Assembly: GCA_946183385.1 (NCBI GenBank)
Contig: CAMHBN010000045.1
Span: 1 to 10,847, forward strand
DNA: 10,847 bases
Direction of reading: 5' to 3'
Source: an uncultured Ruminococcus sp.
GTDB lineage: Bacteria; Bacillota; Clostridia; Oscillospirales; Ruminococcaceae
The translations under genes and the position numbers were made by a program. Of the stretch, positions 1-6,971 are shown piece after piece. The notes below the pieces were generated by a model. The model worked only from the letters and a program-made list of their open reading frames with translations. It searched no databases and was not told where the DNA came from. Numbering within the stretch: the first letter of the stretch is position 1; every line of letters starts with the position of its first letter.

Positions 1-959
1 TCGATGTAGGGGATTATCTTTTTATAGTCGAGCCTCATAGGTCCGATTATTCCGAGCGAGCCCGCATCCTCGCCATTCCTGCGGTACTTCGAGACTATCA
101 TGCTCGAATTGCCGATGGCGAAATTGCCGCCCGCGCCGAACTTGACCTGTATGCCGCTGAAGGAATCCTCCAGCAGGTCGGTTAGCTCGTGCTTGTGCTC
201 AATGAAGCGCACGACCTCCATTTTGTCGAGGTCGTCGCAGGAGAGGAGCTTCTCTCCGCCGCTGACGGTCAGCTCCTGCTGGCGCAGGTCTGCCGAGAGC
301 TCGCATATACCCTTGACGAGCGGCGAGAGCGTCACCATGTAGGCTGAGACTGCCGCTATCATCTTGTCGAGCATTTCCTCCGAGAGCTCGTCAACGGAAA
401 TACCGCTGAGGTTCTCGTCTATATATTTGGTAAAGAATTCGAGCTGCTCGTGGCTGAGATCGAATTCAAGTCTGCAAGCCTTGTTCTTGATGCTGCCGCT
501 CGAGGTTATCAGCAGGATAACGTATAGCCGCTTTCCTGTGGGTATGACCTCCACCTTTGATATCACCGAGAACCGCGGAGCCGAGTTCGTGACCACCGCC
601 GCGCACTGTGTGAGCTCCGTGAGCGCCGCCGCCGCGTTCTGCACCAGCAGCTCCTCGGGCGTATCCCCGTCGCCGAGCCTTTCGTCGAGCATTTCCTTTT
701 CCTCGTCCGACAGCTCGGGGAGCGTCATAAGCTCGTCGATGTACAGCCTGTATCCGAGATACGTGGGGATCCTTCCCGCCGAGGTATGGGGCTGCTCGAG
801 GTAGCCGAGCTGCTCCAGCACAGCCATATCGTTACGGATAGTAGCCGACGAGGCTTTGATATGTTCAAGCTGAGATATGGTCTTTGACCCGACAGGCTCG
901 CCTGTCCTGATGTATTCGTCAACCACAGCAGCGAGGACTTTCAGCTTTCTGTCGTCCAC
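1..959 (-). CDS. hrcA: Heat-inducible transcription repressor HrcA (C-terminus truncated by window edge)
   Basis: HrcA represses class I heat-shock operons by binding CIRCE operators; GroEL/ES modulates its activity. Reading the minus strand from GTG 959-957 gives 319 codons with no stop before the window edge. The family is about 340-350 residues, so roughly 25-30 C-terminal residues lie outside. The N-terminus carries the winged-helix DNA-binding domain: VDDRKLKVLAAVVDEYI, then GEPVGSKTIS, then SSATIRNDMAVLEQLGYLEQ and HTSAGRIPTYLGYRLYIDEL. The latter is the family's typical PHTSAGR...GYR.YVD region. Near the edge GSLGIIGPMRLDYKKIIPYI matches the conserved C-terminal IGxIGPxRMDY block. The GTG at 959 fits the family N-terminus and has an AGAAAGG ribosome-binding site (971-977, minus strand) 11 nt upstream; an in-frame GTG at 968-966 would be only 2 nt from it. 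grpE-dnaK-dnaJ are likely to follow to the left (inference, not visible). Confidence 0.96.
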   Translation of the reverse strand, partial: MDDRKLKVLAAVVDEYIRTGEPVGSKTISQLEHIKASSATIRNDMAVLEQLGYLEQPHTSAGRIPTYLGYRLYIDELMTLPELSDEEKEMLDERLGDGDTPEELLVQNAAAALTELTQCAAVVTNSAPRFSVISKVEVIPTGKRLYVILLITSSGSIKNKACRLEFDLSHEQLEFFTKYIDENLSGISVDELSEEMLDKMIAAVSAYMVTLSPLVKGICELSADLRQQELTVSGGEKLLSCDDLDKMEVVRFIEHKHELTDLLEDSFSGIQVKFGAGGNFAIGNSSMIVSKYRRNGEDAGSLGIIGPMRLDYKKIIPYI

Positions 960-1005
960 GAAAAACACAACCTTTCTCTGTACCGGAGGCTGTCTCCGAT
1001 ACCGT

Positions 1006-1032
1006 TTAGCACTCTCTGCCTCTGAGTGCTAA
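1006..1032 (-). promoter_or_regulatory. CIRCE operator (HrcA binding site)
   Basis: Perfect CIRCE inverted repeat: TTAGCACTC (1006-1014), 9-nt spacer (1015-1023), GAGTGCTAA (1024-1032). It lies directly downstream of the hrcA -10 box, over the expected transcription start and early leader, and about 46 nt before the hrcA start. This placement is the classic HrcA autoregulatory arrangement. Confidence 0.97.
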
Positions 1033-1036
1033 TATA

Positions 1037-1065
1037 AATTTACCACTATTGTCTGCCAATGTCAA
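1037..1065 (-). promoter_or_regulatory. hrcA operon promoter
   Basis: Read on the minus strand, TTGACA (1065-1060) is followed by a 17-nt spacer and TAAATT (1042-1037). The -35 is a perfect consensus and the -10 matches 4 of 6. Transcription would start near 1030, inside the CIRCE repeat, so HrcA binding would block it. Confidence 0.85.
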
Positions 1066-1135
1066 GGCTTTTATACATTTTCGTCATTTCGCACAACTGA
1101 TCTCGGCTTTATTTTCCGTTTTTATACATTTGCCA

Positions 1136-1164
1136 TTGACTTTCGGCGGCGATAGTGCTATACT
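1136..1164 (+). promoter_or_regulatory. Promoter of acylphosphatase gene
   Basis: TTGACT (1136-1141), 17-nt spacer, TATACT (1159-1164). The expected start near 1171 lies about 33 nt before the ATG at 1204. It is back to back with the hrcA promoter, about 70 nt between the two -35 boxes, and no CIRCE copy lies on this side. Confidence 0.8.
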
Positions 1165-1203
1165 AATAGTTGTGTAAATATATTGAAAGAAGTCGGTCAT
1201 CGC

Positions 1204-1473
1204 ATGGAAAAGATACGCAGACATATTGTGTTCTACGGCTCGGTGCAGGGCGTGGGATTCAGATACCGCGCATACTACGCCGCCCAGACCTACGGGGTCT
1301 CGGGCTGGGTCAGGAACAGCTTTGACGGCTCGGTGGAAATGGAAGCCGAGGGCACCGAAAAGGCTATCGACGATATGATACTCGCTATTGAAAAAGGGAC
1401 GTTCGTCCGCATAGAGAATATGAGCGTGAAGAGCATCCCCGTACACGGCGACCACGGCTTCGAGATACGCTGA
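1204..1473 (+). CDS. acyP: Acylphosphatase
   Basis: Small cytosolic enzyme that hydrolyses carboxyl-phosphate bonds such as those in acetyl phosphate or carbamoyl phosphate. The 89-residue product has the standard family length. It shows the phosphate-binding loop GSVQGVGFRYR (residues 12-22), with catalytic Arg20, and SGWVRN (33-38), with catalytic Asn38. The rest (GSVEMEAEG, then FEIR at the end) follows the usual beta-alpha-beta-beta-alpha-beta ferredoxin-like fold. ATG 1204 is preferred over an upstream in-frame TTG at 1183 because it gives the family-typical N-terminus; its ribosome-binding site is weak (AAAGAAG, about 11 nt upstream). It stands alone between divergent hrcA and downstream glmM, which has its own promoter. 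I see no clear terminator after it, so some read-through into glmM is possible. Confidence 0.95.
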   Translation: MEKIRRHIVFYGSVQGVGFRYRAYYAAQTYGVSGWVRNSFDGSVEMEAEGTEKAIDDMILAIEKGTFVRIENMSVKSIPVHGDHGFEIR

Positions 1474-1523
1474 AAGTCCGCAATTATCAGTAAGAAAGCG
1501 GCGATTTTCAGCAACAAATGATA

Positions 1524-1552
1524 TTGACTGCATTTTTCTTGTGTGATATAAT
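1524..1552 (+). promoter_or_regulatory. Promoter of glmM
   Basis: TTGACT (1524-1529), 17-nt spacer, perfect TATAAT (1547-1552). The expected start is near 1559, giving a leader of about 54 nt that ends with AAGGAG (1601-1606), 6 nt before the ATG at 1613. Confidence 0.87.
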
Positions 1553-1612
1553 TTAGTCACAACAGAATAGTGCAGCAGTGTCGGAAAATATCGTATTCAT
1601 AAGGAGACAATT

Positions 1613-2998
1613 ATGGGTAAGTATTTCGGTACAGACGGATTCAGAGGCACTGCAAACGAGAACCTGACAGCTGACCACGCGTTCAAAGTCGGACGCTTCA
1701 TCGGCTGGTACTACGGCGAACTCAAGCGCCGCAAGGGCGACAACACTCCCGCGCGTATAGTCATCGGCAAGGACACGCGCCTTTCCAGCTATATGTTCGA
1801 GTATTCGCTCGTCGGCGGACTCACCGCTTCGGGCGCTGACGCATACCTCCTCCACGTTACGACCACTCCCTCGGTCGCGTACATATCGCGCGTTGACGGC
1901 TTTGACTGCGCTGTTATGATATCAGCCAGCCACAACCCCTACTACGACAACGGTCTGAAACTCATCAACGGCAACGGCGAGAAAATGGAGGACGAGGTCA
2001 TAGAGCTCGTTGAGGCTTACCTCGACGGCAACCTCAATGCCTTCGGTCAGGAGTGGAAGGAGCTTCCCTTCGCCACAGGCGACAAGATAGGCAGGTCTGT
2101 TGACTACGTAGCGGGCAGAAACCGCTACATCGGCTACCTCATCTCCCTCGGAATGTACTCGTTCAGGGGCGTGAAGGTGGCTCTCGACTGCGCGAACGGC
2201 GCGTCGTGGAACATAGCAAAGGCTGTATTTGACGCTCTCGGAGCCGAAACGCACGTCATAAATGCCGCGCCCAACGGCACTAACATCAACGACAATGCGG
2301 GCTCCACACATATAGAGGTCCTCCAGAAGTACGTGGTCGAGAACGGCTGCGACGTCGGCTTTGCCTACGACGGCGACGCCGACCGCTGCCTCTGCGTGGA
2401 CGAAAAGGGCGGTCTTATCTCGGGCGACCACATCCTCTATATCTACGGCAGATATATGAAGGAGCGCGGCAAGCTCGTGAACAATACCGTTGTCGCGACG
2501 GTGATGTCCAACTTCGGACTCTTCAAGGCTTTCGACGAGATAGGCATCGACTACGCAAAGACCGCTGTAGGCGACAAGTACGTCTACGAATATATGAAGG
2601 AGCACGGCTGCTGCCTCGGCGGCGAGCAGTCGGGACACATCATCTTCTCGAAGTACGCCTCCACAGGCGACGGCATACTCACGAGCCTGAAGATGATGCA
2701 GGTCATCATGTCACGAGAGAAGAAGCTCAGCGAGCTCGCGGCTCCCTTCGCCGTATATCCGCAGGTGCTTGAGAATGTCCGCGTAAAGGACAAGAAGGCT
2801 GCACAGAACGACCCCGACGTACAGGCAATCGTCGCGAAGGTCGGCGAGGAGCTCGGCTCCACCGGACGCATACTCGTCCGCGAGAGCGGTACAGAGCCGC
2901 TCGTGCGTGTAATGGTCGAGGCTGAGGACGAAGCTGCCTGCCGCAAATATGTCAGCAGCGTTGTGGACGTCATCAAGGCTAACGGTCACACGGTCTGA
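1613..2998 (+). CDS. glmM: Phosphoglucosamine mutase GlmM (alpha-D-phosphohexomutase superfamily)
   Basis: GlmM interconverts glucosamine-6-phosphate and glucosamine-1-phosphate in the cytosol, on the route to UDP-GlcNAc for peptidoglycan. The 461-residue product has all four superfamily motifs: the N-terminal GTDGFRG (6-12); the phosphoserine loop ISASHNPYYDNG with catalytic Ser106; the Mg2+-binding DGDADR (Asp253, Asp255, Asp257); the sugar-recognition loop GEQSG (337-341); and the C-terminal phosphate loop RESGTEPLVR (423-432) followed by VMVE. The N-terminal GTDG.RG plus C-terminal SGTEPLVRVMVE combination is GlmM-like. The protein is slightly longer than the usual 445-450 residues, and a related phosphomannomutase/phosphoglucomutase remains possible. 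The start is fixed by AAGGAG 6 nt upstream. It has its own promoter and terminator, so it is probably transcribed alone. Confidence 0.85.
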   Translation: MGKYFGTDGFRGTANENLTADHAFKVGRFIGWYYGELKRRKGDNTPARIVIGKDTRLSSYMFEYSLVGGLTASGADAYLLHVTTTPSVAYISRVDGFDCAVMISASHNPYYDNGLKLINGNGEKMEDEVIELVEAYLDGNLNAFGQEWKELPFATGDKIGRSVDYVAGRNRYIGYLISLGMYSFRGVKVALDCANGASWNIAKAVFDALGAETHVINAAPNGTNINDNAGSTHIEVLQKYVVENGCDVGFAYDGDADRCLCVDEKGGLISGDHILYIYGRYMKERGKLVNNTVVATVMSNFGLFKAFDEIGIDYAKTAVGDKYVYEYMKEHGCCLGGEQSGHIIFSKYASTGDGILTSLKMMQVIMSREKKLSELAAPFAVYPQVLENVRVKDKKAAQNDPDVQAIVAKVGEELGSTGRILVRESGTEPLVRVMVEAEDEAACRKYVSSVVDVIKANGHTV

Positions 2999-3019
2999 AT
3001 CAACAGGATACAATTTATT

Positions 3020-3055
3020 GGGCGGGAACAAGGCGATACTTCTTTCCGCCCTTTT
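3020..3055 (+). terminator. Probable rho-independent terminator of glmM
   Basis: GGGCGG (3020-3025) pairs with CCGCCC (3046-3051), with further A-T pairing inside, and is followed by TTTT. The loop is large and the U-tract short, so its strength is uncertain. It lies 22 nt after the glmM stop. Confidence 0.65.
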
Positions 3056-3059
3056 CCGT

Positions 3060-3160
3060 AAATTCGTAATTCGGAATTAGTGGTGCTGCCTTCGGCGGCG
3101 TATTTTTGAATATGTAAGCGCAGCGAACACATTTAATTACGCATTAGGCATTACGCATTT
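3060..3160. repeat. MITE-like short repeat with imperfect terminal inverted repeats
   Basis: The outer 20 nt (3060-3079) and the reverse complement of 3141-3160 agree at 14 of 20 positions, built on AAAT-CGTAAT-C--AAT. The interior (about 60 nt) contains a GC hairpin with a TTC loop (3084-3100) and a GCGCAGCGAA segment. It encodes nothing. Such AATTCGTAATTC/TTACGCATTA elements occur between genes in many Clostridia (from memory). It fills most of the gap between the glmM terminator and the GH43 gene, so the promoter of the latter is either inside it or hard to see. Confidence 0.5.
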
Positions 3161-3188
3161 ACAATATATAATATAAAAGGAGTAACAC

Positions 3189-4688
3189 ATGAAAAAGCAG
3201 GTATTTAACCCCTTCCTGCCGCAGGACGCCTATATCCCCGACGGTGAACCTCACATCTTCGGCGACAGAGTTTACCTCTACGGCTCCCACGACTTCGAGG
3301 GCGGAAGAACATTCTGTATGGGCGACTACACCGTATATTCCGCGCCCGTGGACGACCTCTCGGACTGGCGCTGTGAGGGCGTCATCTACAGGGCAGAGCA
3401 GGACCCCGACTACAAGGAAAGACCGTATATGTACGCTCCCGACGTCGTAAAGGGCAACGACGGCAGGTATTACCTCTACTATTGTATGTCGGGCGATTTC
3501 GGTCACGGCGGCTACTACGGACCTATCAGCGTGGCGGTCTGTGACGAGCCCGCGGGAAGCTATGAATATTTAGGCTATGTTCACTACCCCGACGGCTCGC
3601 CGATGAAGAAGTACGTCTGCTTCGACCCCTGCGCCTTCAACGACAACGGAACTATCCGTATCTACTACGGTACGCAGTATATGGACGAGAGCAACGACGA
3701 GCTCGCCGCCGATGACAAGAAGATGGCAGAGGTCATGGAGCGCTTCGACAAGAGCCGCGACGAGATACTCTCCACCCCCGACAACGTGAACGGCCCCGCG
3801 GTAGTGACGCTCGAGGACGATATGCTCACCGTGAAGGGCGAGCCACGCCACATCATCCCCTACGAGTCCGATTTCGGCGGACACGAGTTCTTCGAGGCAA
3901 GCTCCATGCGCAAGGTCGGCGATAAGTACTACTTCGTCTACTCCTCGCAGAAGAACCACGAGCTCTGCTACGCCGTCAGCGACTACCCCGACAGGGACTT
4001 CACCTTCGGCGGCACTATCGTCTCGAACGGCGATGTCGGCGTTAACGGCGTCAGCGACGACACAAGAATGAATATGACAGGTACTACCCACGGCAGTATC
4101 ATCGAGATAAACGGGCAGTGGTACGTGTTCTACCACCGCCTCACGCACAAGTCCGACTACAGCAGACAGGCTTGTGCAGAGCCGATAACGATTGCTCCCG
4201 ACGGGAGCATCAAGCAGGTTGAGATCTCAAGCTGTGGGCTGAACGGAAGTCCTCTCCGCGCAGAGGGTCGCTATCCCGCGACAATTGCCTGTCATATCAC
4301 CAACGGACATATGCCGCACGGCTCGAACAAGATATTCACCGAGAGCTTCCCGAACGTCAACCACCGCACTCTCGGAAGTGCTGACAAGTCCGTCAGCGCG
4401 GAGGAAAGAGGCATCGAGCGCTATACCGAGCGCTTCATCAGCGAGGTCGCGGACGGCACGCTCATACGCTTCCGCTACTTCACGGGAAATGCGGGTCGTA
4501 TCGGTATCTGCTACCGCGGAAACGGCGCGGGAAGCGTCGAGATAAACGGTCAGACAGCCGCTATCTCGCCCTCCGACCTGTGGACGGATATATCAGTCCC
4601 CGCGACAGCCAACAAGGACAGGTTCGACGTGACGATACGCTTCAGAGGCACGGACAACATCGAGATCAAGGAATTATTCTTTGCATAA
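3189..4688 (+). CDS. Glycoside hydrolase family 43 (beta-xylosidase / alpha-L-arabinofuranosidase type), cytoplasmic
   Basis: Predicted to release xylose or arabinose from xylan-derived oligosaccharides by an inverting mechanism. The 499-residue protein has no signal peptide, so it probably acts on imported oligosaccharides in the cytosol. Residues 1 to about 330 are the five-bladed beta-propeller. Its likely catalytic triad is the base Asp18 in AYIPDGEPHIFGDRVYLYG, the pKa modulator Asp146 in CFDPCAFND, and the acid Glu236 in EFFEASSMRKVGDKYYFVY. THGSI near 301 and VFYHR near 313-317 match conserved propeller strands. Residues from about 345 onward look like a beta-sandwich resembling a CBM6-type module, ending in IEIKELFFA. 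AAAAGGAG sits just upstream of the ATG with good spacing. Substrate and subfamily cannot be assigned from motifs alone. No transporter or second glycosidase flanks it, and the terminator directly behind suggests a single-gene transcript. Confidence 0.88.
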   Translation: MKKQVFNPFLPQDAYIPDGEPHIFGDRVYLYGSHDFEGGRTFCMGDYTVYSAPVDDLSDWRCEGVIYRAEQDPDYKERPYMYAPDVVKGNDGRYYLYYCMSGDFGHGGYYGPISVAVCDEPAGSYEYLGYVHYPDGSPMKKYVCFDPCAFNDNGTIRIYYGTQYMDESNDELAADDKKMAEVMERFDKSRDEILSTPDNVNGPAVVTLEDDMLTVKGEPRHIIPYESDFGGHEFFEASSMRKVGDKYYFVYSSQKNHELCYAVSDYPDRDFTFGGTIVSNGDVGVNGVSDDTRMNMTGTTHGSIIEINGQWYVFYHRLTHKSDYSRQACAEPITIAPDGSIKQVEISSCGLNGSPLRAEGRYPATIACHITNGHMPHGSNKIFTESFPNVNHRTLGSADKSVSAEERGIERYTERFISEVADGTLIRFRYFTGNAGRIGICYRGNGAGSVEINGQTAAISPSDLWTDISVPATANKDRFDVTIRFRGTDNIEIKELFFA

Positions 4689-4707
4689 ACGCACACTTTC
4701 GCAGAAG

Positions 4708-4737
4708 ACCGCTGAGGGACTACCTTAGCGGTTTTTT
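4708..4737 (+). terminator. Strong rho-independent terminator of GH43 gene
   Basis: A 10-bp stem, ACCGCTGAGG (4708-4717) with CCTTAGCGGT (4723-4732), has one G-U pair and a 5-nt loop, followed by a run of Ts to 4737. It starts 19 nt after the stop codon. Confidence 0.93.
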
Positions 4738-4963
4738 GTATGCTGTCGCGGACTGATGTAGGGGCGCACAGCGTGCGCCCGAGGAAGCGAGGGGGACACT
4801 TCGGTCGGGGGAAAGAAAAAAACTGGCACAAAAGTCGGCACTTTCCCCCTGCCTACGTTTCCCCCCTCGCGCTCCCCCTTCCTCTCCTACCCCAATTTGC
4901 CGACTTTTGACTCTTCTTCGCCGTCCTTCGACGGCTGGCATTGGAAGAGAAACGGCATACTTT
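4738..4963. other. Gene-free spacer with inverted repeats
   Basis: No credible gene. It holds a perfect hairpin GGGCGCAC-AGC-GTGCGCCC (4762-4780) preceded by GTAGG, a common intergenic palindrome type. It also has GGGGGAAAG near 4808-4815 facing CTTTCCCCC near 4841-4849, and a perfect 12-bp inverted pair CAAAAGTCGGCA (4829-4840) / TGCCGACTTTTG (4898-4909). The stretch 4841-4895 is strongly pyrimidine-rich. The short open frames crossing it on both strands have no recognisable protein sequence. Confidence 0.6.
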
Positions 4964-5134
4964 TTGCTTCCCGCCGAAAGCAGACTATACCGTTTGTACA
5001 GAATGAGCGAGCTTGCGAGCGGGCTCGTAGTTGGATTCCAAAGGGCTGTGCCCTTTGGCAGGGTCTGGGGCAGCGCCCCAGCGAAATCCAGAGGCAGAGC
5101 CTCTGGCGGGTCAAGGGCAGAGCCCTTGCTATTA
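4964..5134 (+). repeat. Repeat A: 59-nt conserved module plus array of four triloop hairpins
   Basis: Module 4964-5022 matches the reverse complement of 8856-8914 at 53 of 59 positions without gaps. After it come four perfect hairpins, each with a 3-nt loop: CCAAAGGGC-TGT (5038-5058), CTGGGGC-AGC (5065-5081), CCAGAGGC-AGA (5088-5106) and CAAGGGC-AGA (5112-5128). The unit ends in CCTTGCTATT, shared with repeat B. It encodes no gene and is probably a dispersed intergenic element. Whether it acts as RNA or DNA structure is unknown. Confidence 0.75.
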
Positions 5135-5210
5135 TTGACAAAACACCTGTTCTATTTTTGTGTAATAACGGGATTTTCACAGTCAGACGAACTCTTTTTT
5201 GGTTCGCAGT

Positions 5211-5239
5211 TTGACATTCGGGGTGAAATATGGTATCAT
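5211..5239 (+). promoter_or_regulatory. Promoter of the M23-dockerin gene
   Basis: Perfect TTGACA (5211-5216), 17-nt spacer, TATCAT (5234-5239, 5 of 6 to consensus). The start is expected near 5246, giving a leader of about 83 nt. That leader contains a possible hairpin in which GTGACTGA (5250-5257) pairs with TCGGTCAC (5281-5288), with CCGT/ACGG inside (5259-5262 / 5274-5277). Confidence 0.85.
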
Positions 5240-5328
5240 ACTACTTGTGGTGACTGAGCCGTACACACGTAAAACGGACGTCGGTCACTGAAAAAGGGGA
5301 AAATACCTACTGTCAGGAGTTATATATA

Positions 5329-6879
5329 ATGAACAGGATAATAAAAAAGGCGGCGGCACTGCTGCTTGCCGCAGTTATGATAGTTGCAGTCCCGAACTGC
5401 ACAAAGCTCCGCACGTCGGATGCGTCGGGAGCTGTATCGGCGGTATGGCCCGTCGATAAGTCGTACCAGAACATCACCACATACTTCGACCCGCAGAGGA
5501 ATGTCAGCGACGCCTCGGGCTACCACAACGCCATCGACATCGAAGCCGACTATGGTGTAAACGTTCTCGCGGCTTACCCCGGCACTTGCGTTTCATCGAG
5601 CTGGATGGACGCCTACGGCAATATGATAATCCTCTACCACGAGGACTTAGGCGTGTACACCTTCTACGCGCACTGCTCGTCAGTGGAGGTATACGCGGGA
5701 CAGGCTGTGTCGGGCGGCGACCTCATCGGTCACGTCGGCAGCACGGGTCAGTCGAGCGGCAATCACCTTCATTTCGGTATATGCGACAGCCTTCTCAGCG
5801 GCTGGCCGTGCAGGACCTACTACGACCCGCTGTCGTATTTCACCTATGACAGCGTCGCTATCACGAATCCCAACGCCTCCCCCGCAGGGGCGGCTCCCGC
5901 GTGCAGCTGCACCGACGACTGCGCAGGCACATACACCACCAAGGGCGTGACCACCTACCTCAACATAAGAGCAGGACACGGCTCTGATACCGCCGTCCGC
6001 GGACAGATACCCGCAGGAGCGCAGTTCACTGTCACCAAGGGCGACGGCAAGTGGGCTCACGTTGAATATAACGGCATCAGCGGCTGCGTCTCCATGGAAT
6101 TTATACAGCTGATCGAGAGTGCTCCCGCAGGCTGTTCGTGCTCCGAGAGCTACGCAGGCAAATACACCACCAAGGACGTAACAACCTTCCTGAACATAAG
6201 GGAGGGACACGGCTCGGACACCGCCGCAGTGGGAAAGATACCCGCATACGCCGAATTTGAAGTCACCAAGGCAGACGGCAAGTGGGCTCACGTCGTATAC
6301 GGCGGCGTAAGCGGCTGCGTTTCAATGGATTACATTCAGAAGATCGAAACTGCTGAACCGGGAATGACTGTCGCAGGTCAGACTACTCCCGCGGCATCCT
6401 CAGAGGTCGGCTTCGCGTTTGACATAAAGGGCGTCATCACGTCGAATCTCCCCATCGTAAAGGTATGGGGCGGCGTGTACAAAAAGGACGGCATGATCGC
6501 GGTACAGACTGCGGAGGCTGCTCCCAACGCGAAGGAGTATGACCTCGCGGGCGACTTCGGCAGCAAGATAGATTTCAGCAAGCTTGATGCGGGCACCTAC
6601 GTATACTACATAGAAGCCGAGGACACGAGCGGCGAAAAGTTCACGATCATAAACTCGGTATTCACGCTCGAAAGCGCCGACATCACCGCGGGCGACCTCA
6701 ACAGCGACAGCAAGATAAGCATATCCGACGCGGTACTGCTCCAGAATTACCTGCTCGGCGCGGGTACGTTCACCGAACAGCAGTTCAGCGCCGCGGATCT
6801 GAACGGCGACAAGTCCGTCGATACATTCGACTTCATCATCATGCGCCAGAAGCTCATTGAGAGCAAAACAGCCGAATAA
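5329..6879 (+). CDS. Secreted M23-family peptidase with two SH3 domains and C-terminal dockerin
   Basis: Predicted zinc endopeptidase that cuts peptide cross-links of peptidoglycan, displayed through a dockerin. Residues 1 to about 38 are a signal peptide (MNRIIKK, then a hydrophobic stretch; a likely cleavage follows AVSA). The M23/LytM domain spans about 40-172. Its zinc ligands are His66 and Asp70 (HNAID) and His148 in HLHFG, with His115 in YAH. All are present, so it should be active. Two near-identical SH3b domains follow (about 201-263 and 278-340; 77-residue repeat, each introduced by a Cys-Ser-Cys linker and containing TTFLNIR or TTYLNIR). Residues 361-448 look like a beta-rich Ig-like segment. 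The dockerin has two calcium loops, DLNSDSKISISD (456-467) and DLNGDKSVDTFD (490-501). AGGAG lies 9 nt before the ATG. The stop codon runs into the left arm of the dcd cassette, and no complete terminator follows directly. Confidence 0.93.
   Translation: MNRIIKKAAALLLAAVMIVAVPNCTKLRTSDASGAVSAVWPVDKSYQNITTYFDPQRNVSDASGYHNAIDIEADYGVNVLAAYPGTCVSSSWMDAYGNMIILYHEDLGVYTFYAHCSSVEVYAGQAVSGGDLIGHVGSTGQSSGNHLHFGICDSLLSGWPCRTYYDPLSYFTYDSVAITNPNASPAGAAPACSCTDDCAGTYTTKGVTTYLNIRAGHGSDTAVRGQIPAGAQFTVTKGDGKWAHVEYNGISGCVSMEFIQLIESAPAGCSCSESYAGKYTTKDVTTFLNIREGHGSDTAAVGKIPAYAEFEVTKADGKWAHVVYGGVSGCVSMDYIQKIETAEPGMTVAGQTTPAASSEVGFAFDIKGVITSNLPIVKVWGGVYKKDGMIAVQTAEAAPNAKEYDLAGDFGSKIDFSKLDAGTYVYYIEAEDTSGEKFTIINSVFTLESADITAGDLNSDSKISISDAVLLQNYLLGAGTFTEQQFSAADLNGDKSVDTFDFIIMRQKLIESKTAE
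5899..6351 (+). repeat. In-gene tandem repeat (231 nt, two SH3 units)
   Basis: The linker plus SH3 domain is present twice with a 77-codon period, from Cys192 and from Cys269. Stretches such as KWAHV and SGCVSM are kept in both copies, showing internal duplication within the peptidase gene. Confidence 0.85.
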
Positions 6880-6923
6880 AAAAATCCCCGAAGCGGTATA
6901 TGCGATGCTGATATAGAAGTTTT
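6879..6923 (+). repeat. Left inverted-repeat arm of the dcd cassette
   Basis: Begins with the A-run overlapping the M23 stop codon, then CCCCGAAGCGGTAT, and ends with ATATAGAAGTTTT (6911-6923). On its own it has no partner stem nearby, so it cannot form the usual terminator without the arm about 760 nt downstream. Confidence 0.85.
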
Positions 6924-6926
6924 TCG

Positions 6927-6963
6927 CCATAGTATTTCTGATGCAAGGTCAGAAGTACTATGG
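6927..6963 (+). other. 15-bp hairpin upstream of the dcd promoter
   Basis: CCATAGTATTTCTGA (6927-6941), 7-nt loop, then TCAGAAGTACTATGG (6949-6963): 14 Watson-Crick pairs plus one T-G. Only a short TTT follows, so it is a poor terminator. It ends 8 nt before the dcd -35 box, so it may insulate the promoter, weakly terminate M23 transcripts or bind a regulator. Confidence 0.6.
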
Positions 6964-6971
6964 AGTTTCTG

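Noticed and set aside
1922..2638. 238-codon minus-strand frame
   Set aside because: Shadow of glmM, which has all superfamily motifs on the other strand.
3144..3172. Promoter TTAGGC-N17-TATAAT ahead of GH43
   Set aside because: The -35 matches only 2 of 6, and the start would fall inside the ribosome-binding site, so the TATAAT is probably coincidental in an AT-rich stretch.
3570..4148. 192-codon minus-strand frame
   Set aside because: Antisense to the GH43 propeller domain; no motif.
4964..5134. CRISPR array
   Set aside because: The repeats are palindromes of differing sequence, not direct repeats with equal spacers, and no cas gene is present.
5136..5165. Second promoter at TTGACA (5136) before the M23 gene
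   Set aside because: No acceptable -10 lies 16-18 nt downstream; the promoter at 5211-5239 is far better.
4897..5257. Overlapping short frames on both strands between GH43 and the M23 gene
   Set aside because: They run through palindromic repeat A, lack convincing ribosome-binding sites and have no protein-like conservation that I can recognise.
5246..5328. c-di-AMP (ydaO) or c-di-GMP riboswitch ahead of the wall hydrolase
   Set aside because: The leader is too short for ydaO, and neither family's conserved core sequences are present.
5349..5403. Lipoprotein signal (Cys24) in the M23 protein
   Set aside because: The residues before the Cys are VPN, which do not fit a lipobox; a normal signal peptidase I site is more likely.
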